Shown here one piece after another: positions 60,270-64,000 of a stretch of 64,000 nucleotides of DNA; positions within the stretch are counted from its first letter, which is position 1, and each line of letters begins with the position of its first letter. This stretch comes from an uncultured Paracoccaceae bacterium (GTDB lineage: Bacteria > Pseudomonadota > Alphaproteobacteria > Rhodobacterales > Rhodobacteraceae), in NCBI GenBank assembly GCA_947489325.1, contig CANLDA010000010.1:1-64000 (forward strand), in the 5' to 3' direction. The notes below the pieces were generated by a model, which saw only the letters and a list, made by a program, of their open reading frames with translations, made no database searches and was not told the origin of the DNA. The position numbers and the translations under genes are program-made.

Positions 60270-61628
60270 TTATTTATTGAAAATAAACGAGAAAATACTA
60301 CCCCCGCCTTTTCTGTCTTGGATCAATACCGTGGCGCCATGCGATTCCGCCACAGATTTCACTATCGACAAACCAATCCCCGATCCTTTGGTCTTTGAAT
60401 GCATTTGTGCGCCGCGGTTGAACCGATCAAACAACACTGGTTTTAGGTCATCGGGCACTCCGGGGCCACGGTCAAGTACACGCCATCCCGCTGGATTACA
60501 GAGGATTTCGATTTCCACGTCATGACCCGAAGGTGCATATTGCAGGGCATTTCGAACAAGATTGTGTAAGGCGATGTTCAACAGACCAGCACTGCCATTT
60601 ACCTTGGTATTCTCTGCGCCAACAACAGATAACGTCTTACTATCGCGCAATGCCGCCTGCGCCATATCGCGCGCAACATCAACGGCCAATTCTTGCAGGT
60701 CAACAGAATCAAAACTGGATTTCACCACTCCATCTGCACGTGCCAAATCAATCAACTGCTGAAACATCTGATCAAGCTGCATCACATCTTGTGCAAGGCT
60801 GTCTTTCAGGTCTCCGTCTTCAATCCGATCAATACTGGATCGTAAAACCGCCAGAGGTGTTCGAATTTCATGAGCCGCGTTTGACGAGAAATCCCGCTGC
60901 GCGCGATATCCGGCTTCAAGTCGATCAAACGCTTCATTGACGGCATTGATCAAAGGAGTGAATTCATCTGGCACATCATCTGTGATCAAGCGTTGACTGG
61001 CATCGGTTGGACTGATTTTTGCGGCCTCTCCTGACAGCCGATCAAGCGGAATTAACGCCCGGCGCGTGGCCAAAACTGCGGCCATCAAAACCATAATGAC
61101 CCCCAGGATAACCCACCCGGTTTGTTCTTCTGCTTCGTGCAGGACCTTTTGCAACCTCGTCTGATTATTGCTGGTGGGAAAGGTGGTCACCAAAACGAAC
61201 ACATCCTGATCTTTGATACGAGCATGCATTCCAATGCCTTCTCTTTCACCCAGCACTGTGACTGTATTAGCCTTGCCCAACTTGATCGCTTGAAGCTGCG
61301 CCCACATCCCAGAAGGGTTTTCTCCGCCGGCCACTGCTTGCCCAGAATTATCAAAAACCGTGTAGCGAAATGCCCCCTCTATTCCGCGAAACCGTAACGC
61401 ACCCCCATCAAGCCCAAAGTGAGGCGCATCAGGATCAATTTGTCCGATCACCTCTTTGGCCTCACGGATCAAGGTATCTTTCAACTCATCTTCGGAATGT
61501 TCGTAAAACTCATGGATCACAACCGCCCCGACCAGCAGAATGCTCAGGCTTAAGGAAGTGAAAATATTGACGATCAGACCACGGCGTAACGACCGGGCGG
61601 TCCCAAAAAGGAAGTGTAAAATTTTCAT
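60270..61628 (-). CDS. Two-component sensor histidine kinase
   Basis: The 452-aa membrane kinase has a first span at about residues 19-40, a periplasmic sensor of some 130 residues, a second span at about 172-188, a HAMP-like linker, HisKA with His253 in NAAHEIRTPLAVLR, and an HATPase with HNLVRNALQYAP, DRGPGVPDDL and KGSGIGLSIVKSV. It is coupled to the response regulator by an ATGA overlap. The stimulus is unknown, but its genes precede the biosynthetic unit and share its promoter box. Confidence 0.93.
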   Translation of the reverse strand: MKILHFLFGTARSLRRGLIVNIFTSLSLSILLVGAVVIHEFYEHSEDELKDTLIREAKEVIGQIDPDAPHFGLDGGALRFRGIEGAFRYTVFDNSGQAVAGGENPSGMWAQLQAIKLGKANTVTVLGEREGIGMHARIKDQDVFVLVTTFPTSNNQTRLQKVLHEAEEQTGWVILGVIMVLMAAVLATRRALIPLDRLSGEAAKISPTDASQRLITDDVPDEFTPLINAVNEAFDRLEAGYRAQRDFSSNAAHEIRTPLAVLRSSIDRIEDGDLKDSLAQDVMQLDQMFQQLIDLARADGVVKSSFDSVDLQELAVDVARDMAQAALRDSKTLSVVGAENTKVNGSAGLLNIALHNLVRNALQYAPSGHDVEIEILCNPAGWRVLDRGPGVPDDLKPVLFDRFNRGAQMHSKTKGSGIGLSIVKSVAESHGATVLIQDRKGGGSIFSFIFNK

Positions 61629-62302
61629 TTCTCACCGATCTGCAACACGTATCCAATACCGCGCAAGTTATGAATGGCGATACTGGCCCCGCAATCCACC
61701 AGCTTTTTGCGCACTCTGTGGGTCAGCACTTCTATGGCGTTTGGTGTCGGTGGTTCGTCAAATCCATAAAGGGCATTTTCAATCGCCTCTTTGGAAATAA
61801 CCCGATCAGACCGCCGCAAGAATAATTCCAATAACGCGGTTTCGCGTTTGGAAAACCGGATCGCCTGACCTCCCACGGTGATGGACCTGTCCGCTGTTTC
61901 AAAGGCCACATTCCCAGACGTCAACGTAACCCCCAGCGCGCCACCCGGGCGGCGCAAAACGGCCCTGATACGTGCCTCAAGCTCGGCGATGGCAAAGGGT
62001 TTGACCAGATAGTCGTCTGAGCCCTTGTTCAACCCAGTGATCCGATCATCCAGTGCATCACGTGCAGTGCAGATAATAATCGGGGTTTGGGGCGTAATGG
62101 TCTTAAGTTCCGGCAACACTTGAAACCCATCTTGATCCGGCAACCCCAGATCCAGAATAATCGCATCATACGCAAAGCTTTTTGCAGAATGCAGGGCATC
62201 CTCTGCGGTGTGTACCACGTCCACCGCGAACCCCGCATCACGCAAACTGGCGCTTGTGTTAAGCACCAGTTTCTCGTTGTCTTCGATATATAAAATTCGC
62301 AT
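61625..62302 (-). CDS. OmpR-family response regulator (QseB/BasR-like)
   Basis: The 225-aa regulator has a receiver domain with acidic residues near the start (IEDNE), phospho-acceptor Asp51 in IILDLGLPD, and conserved Thr/Lys in CTARDA and VKPFA, and a winged helix (RFSKRETALLELFLRRSDRVI, HRVRKKLVDCG, GIGYVL). OmpR-family proteins bind direct repeats with 10-11 bp spacing, and such repeats occur upstream of both transcription units here. It follows the DUF6134-like gene by 14 bp. Confidence 0.93.
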   Translation of the reverse strand: MRILYIEDNEKLVLNTSASLRDAGFAVDVVHTAEDALHSAKSFAYDAIILDLGLPDQDGFQVLPELKTITPQTPIIICTARDALDDRITGLNKGSDDYLVKPFAIAELEARIRAVLRRPGGALGVTLTSGNVAFETADRSITVGGQAIRFSKRETALLELFLRRSDRVISKEAIENALYGFDEPPTPNAIEVLTHRVRKKLVDCGASIAIHNLRGIGYVLQIGEK

Positions 62303-62316
62303 TCAGGCAAATCGTC

Positions 62317-62910
62317 CTATTTACGGATGTAGGTCACGATAGATCCATCATCCGCCTTAAACGCGACACGTGCAAGATTGCCATTCTCATCATACCAAAG
62401 ATCGCGCTCTACCCCGCCAGACAAGCGATAATGATGCGCCGCAATTTGCCCACCTTTGACTTGCACGCGCTCTTTTCCCAGATCAGCCACCCGGATGTTT
62501 ACGACCTTGCCGTCAATGGTATTCATCAATTTGCCAACCCGCACGATGTCATCATTCCACAGGCTGGCTGGCAACGCACCTTTGCTTGTCGTAGACAGCG
62601 CATGGGGTTCGCCATCATCATCAGTTTTTGATTTCAAGTTTTGCAGCTTGCCATCTTTCCAAGTTTCCACACTGGAATGTCTGAAACTATAAGCCGTGGT
62701 GCGGATCAACGGCACTTTGACTTCAACATCCGTGGAAACCCGAACCGTAAACGCCGCTTCATGACCCGAAAATTTGTAACTGTGATCGCCAATGTCCTTG
62801 CCTTTACGGACCACATCAAAGCTGAGCTGACCATTTGAGGGTAACGTAAGGGCACTCGCAGGCAGGGCCAATACACCTGTAAACGCCACAGCCAATCCAA
62901 GAAAACGCAT
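62317..62910 (-). CDS. DUF6134-like secreted/periplasmic protein
   Basis: The 197-aa protein has a Sec signal peptide (MRFLGLAVAFTGVLALPASA, cleavage near residue 20) and a beta-rich body with SFDVVRKGKDIGDHSYKF, GHEAAFTVRVSTDVEV, SSVETWKDGKLQNLKSKTDDDG and RDLWYDENGNLARVAFKADDGS. I associate this pattern with the DUF6134/DUF3108-like proteins of unknown function. It is first in the unit with the two-component pair, so it may be a sensor accessory or a handler of the product. GGAG lies 6 nt before the ATG. Confidence 0.75.
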   Translation of the reverse strand: MRFLGLAVAFTGVLALPASALTLPSNGQLSFDVVRKGKDIGDHSYKFSGHEAAFTVRVSTDVEVKVPLIRTTAYSFRHSSVETWKDGKLQNLKSKTDDDGEPHALSTTSKGALPASLWNDDIVRVGKLMNTIDGKVVNIRVADLGKERVQVKGGQIAAHHYRLSGGVERDLWYDENGNLARVAFKADDGSIVTYIRK

Positions 62911-63226
62911 GTCTCACTCCGTTCATTAGTTTTCGATTGGCCGCTTCTTGGCCTGTCAAACTTACAAGAGACTTACAGCTATGAGATCAGGGGCACGACA
63001 GCGGCCTGCATAATCCACTCTTTGAAAAAACAAATGCAAACATCTGATCATGCTAAAATTACGTACGCTTTTGACACAATCAATACGGGAATTATTTTCA
63101 CCAGTTAGTTCAAAGGTTTAAATCTCAACGATCCGTAAAAACGAAAAATGGTGACGAAAGCTGCCTCGTCGTGCTAAGTCTTGTAGATATTTTTTGACCG
63201 TTCCAACCATTCTATTGGTGATATAG
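62911..63226. other. 316-bp divergent intergenic region
   Basis: No ORF or RNA gene was recognised. On the left is the promoter box for the DUF6134-regulator unit (62960-62978). A TTGACA at 63071-63076 with a TATTTT 16 bp later could be a weak promoter for the gene at 63227. The rest is AT-rich without clear repeats. Confidence 0.6.
62960..62978. promoter_or_regulatory. Direct repeat CTTACA-N5-CTTACA before the DUF6134-RR-HK unit
   Basis: ACTTACAAGAGACTTACAG in the plus strand, differing from the copy at 60214-60233 by one base in the core. It lies 51-67 bp before the DUF6134-like start; the other copy is 45-61 bp before the hemolysin-family start. Equal placement supports a common activator site, probably autoregulation by the response regulator. 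Confidence 0.75.
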
Positions 63227-64000
63227 ATGCCGACTTCTGTGAGATTTTTCTCGCATTTAAGAACCGGGATTGCTGCGGCTGTTACGTCTCAGGCCACAGA
63301 AAATGGGCTGCCACAACAGGGCGAAGTCTTGGTTCCTGCGACAGTAACTATCGACGGGCTTTCTGCGCCAGTTTCGCGGGATATGTCATTGCGCGGTCCA
63401 AGTGACGTCGTCAGGCTTGATCAAGGGGCGGTTCGCGCGGTCGAGCCTGCGCCGGGCAGCCGGGATTGTGCACCCAATTTCTTTCCCTATATCGAATTGT
63501 CAGACCCTGCATTGCCATGGATGTTCACACCTGCGGCTCCATCCAACACAGGGCGATTATGCCCCTGGCTTGTTCTGGTTGTTGTACCTAAGAATGATCA
63601 AACACGCCTGACCCCACTGCCCGGCGGAGCGGGCTTGATGCTGTCTCTTGATGACGCAGCGGGCAGGTCTCTACCGCCACTGTCCCAAGCCTATGCATGG
63701 GCGCATATCGAAAATAGGGAGCCTGAACTTTCTGGGCAGGCCGCCTTTGATGCAGATGCGTTGGTGGCCCGATTGATGTGCCCCGTCAATCTGTTACCAA
63801 ATGCAGCCTACATTGCCGCGCTTGTTCCCGCCTTTGAGGGAGGGCGCCTGTCAGGCTTGGGGCGCGAAGGTGGTGCCGATGCGGGGGCAACACTTGCATG
63901 GGAAGATGCGACTGGTGCCCTGGACCTGCCCGTCTATCATCACTGGGAATTCTCGACAGGTGTTGTTGATTTTGAGGAATTGGTGCGCCGCCTCAGCCCA
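63227..64000 (+). CDS. Unrecognised large protein, 5-prime part only (runs off the window)
   Basis: An open frame runs from ATG 63227 for 258 codons to the end without a stop. The protein begins MPTSVRFFSHLRTGIAAAV and includes NFFPYIELSDPALPWMFTPAA, LCPWLVLVVVP, AWAHI, LMCPVNLLPNAAYIAALVPAFEGGRL and LPVYHHWEFSTGVVDFEELVRR. I have a faint memory of this pattern in large hypothetical proteins near phage-tail-like or contractile-injection clusters, but cannot confirm it. Codon use resembles its neighbours. It is divergent from the DUF6134 gene. Confidence 0.65.
   Translation, partial: MPTSVRFFSHLRTGIAAAVTSQATENGLPQQGEVLVPATVTIDGLSAPVSRDMSLRGPSDVVRLDQGAVRAVEPAPGSRDCAPNFFPYIELSDPALPWMFTPAAPSNTGRLCPWLVLVVVPKNDQTRLTPLPGGAGLMLSLDDAAGRSLPPLSQAYAWAHIENREPELSGQAAFDADALVARLMCPVNLLPNAAYIAALVPAFEGGRLSGLGREGGADAGATLAWEDATGALDLPVYHHWEFSTGVVDFEELVRRLSP

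Noticed and set aside
1..64000. CRISPR arrays, rRNA, tRNA and IS elements
   Set aside because: No regularly spaced repeats, no tRNA cloverleaf-like segments in the intergenic gaps and no transposase-like ORF were seen by reading; short RNAs could still be missed.

Overview
The window reads as a chromosome segment of a marine alphaproteobacterium of the Rhodobacteraceae (Roseobacter group). This rests on gene content: a complete set for demethylating dimethylamine and gamma-glutamylating monomethylamine (dmmDABC, amt, mgsABC, gmaS), many ABC uptake systems, histidine and glycerol-3-phosphate catabolism, and moderate GC with tightly packed ATGA/TAATG gene junctions. No rRNA, tRNA, CRISPR array or insertion sequence was seen.

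Left edge (1-2014): what looks like the remains of a Microviridae (ssDNA phage) prophage, with a capsid-protein fragment, a pilot protein broken by a C7-run frameshift and two tiny coupled genes. It abuts a near-canonical XerCD dif site at 1987-2014 (22 of 28 positions equal to E. coli dif), so the window probably touches the replication terminus.

2019-9358: class IV aminotransferase, agmatine deiminase with an export-like N-terminus, glpR-like/glpD, and the hut genes hutF, hutD and hutC with a shared operator-like motif. 9365-13948: a spermidine/putrescine-type ABC importer whose PotC-like subunit has an unusual repeat-bearing C-terminal tail. 14123-22923: a co-directional run of DeoR regulator, IMP-family phosphatase, Na/Pi-PhoU transporter, N-formylglutamate-amidohydrolase-like enzyme, glutamine-synthetase-like ligase, aldehyde dehydrogenase, Fe-alcohol dehydrogenase and EamA transporter. 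It could be a gamma-glutamylation route for an amino alcohol or polyamine. 23103-27956: LysR regulator, M29-like protein, CxPSR sulfatase/phosphonate-monoesterase-like hydrolase and a lipid A-type acyltransferase.

28014-40099: regulators plus the methylated-amine island. DmmDABC turns dimethylamine into monomethylamine, GmaS ligates it to glutamate, and MgsABC makes N-methylglutamate. Amt and a 71-aa membrane protein sit between the dmm and mgs blocks. 40130-44163: a truncated haemoglobin with a perfect FNR-type box, then gabT/gabD with a PuuR-like repressor whose start lies in a PuuR-like operator. 44189-56371: an XRE regulator divergent from a roughly 11-kb operon (CocE hydrolase, Dpp-type importer, SDR, YtcJ-like amidohydrolase, M81/MlrC-like protein) that looks like uptake and breakdown of a peptide-like or amide compound.

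56455-62910: a candidate small-molecule biosynthesis system: thermostable-hemolysin-family protein, AMP-binding enzyme, SDR and TauD-type oxygenase, preceded by a periplasmic DUF6134-like protein, an OmpR-family response regulator and a histidine kinase. The same direct repeat (CTTACA-N5-CTTACA) stands before both transcription units, suggesting one regulon controlled by the local two-component system. The window ends inside an unrecognised large gene (63227 onward).
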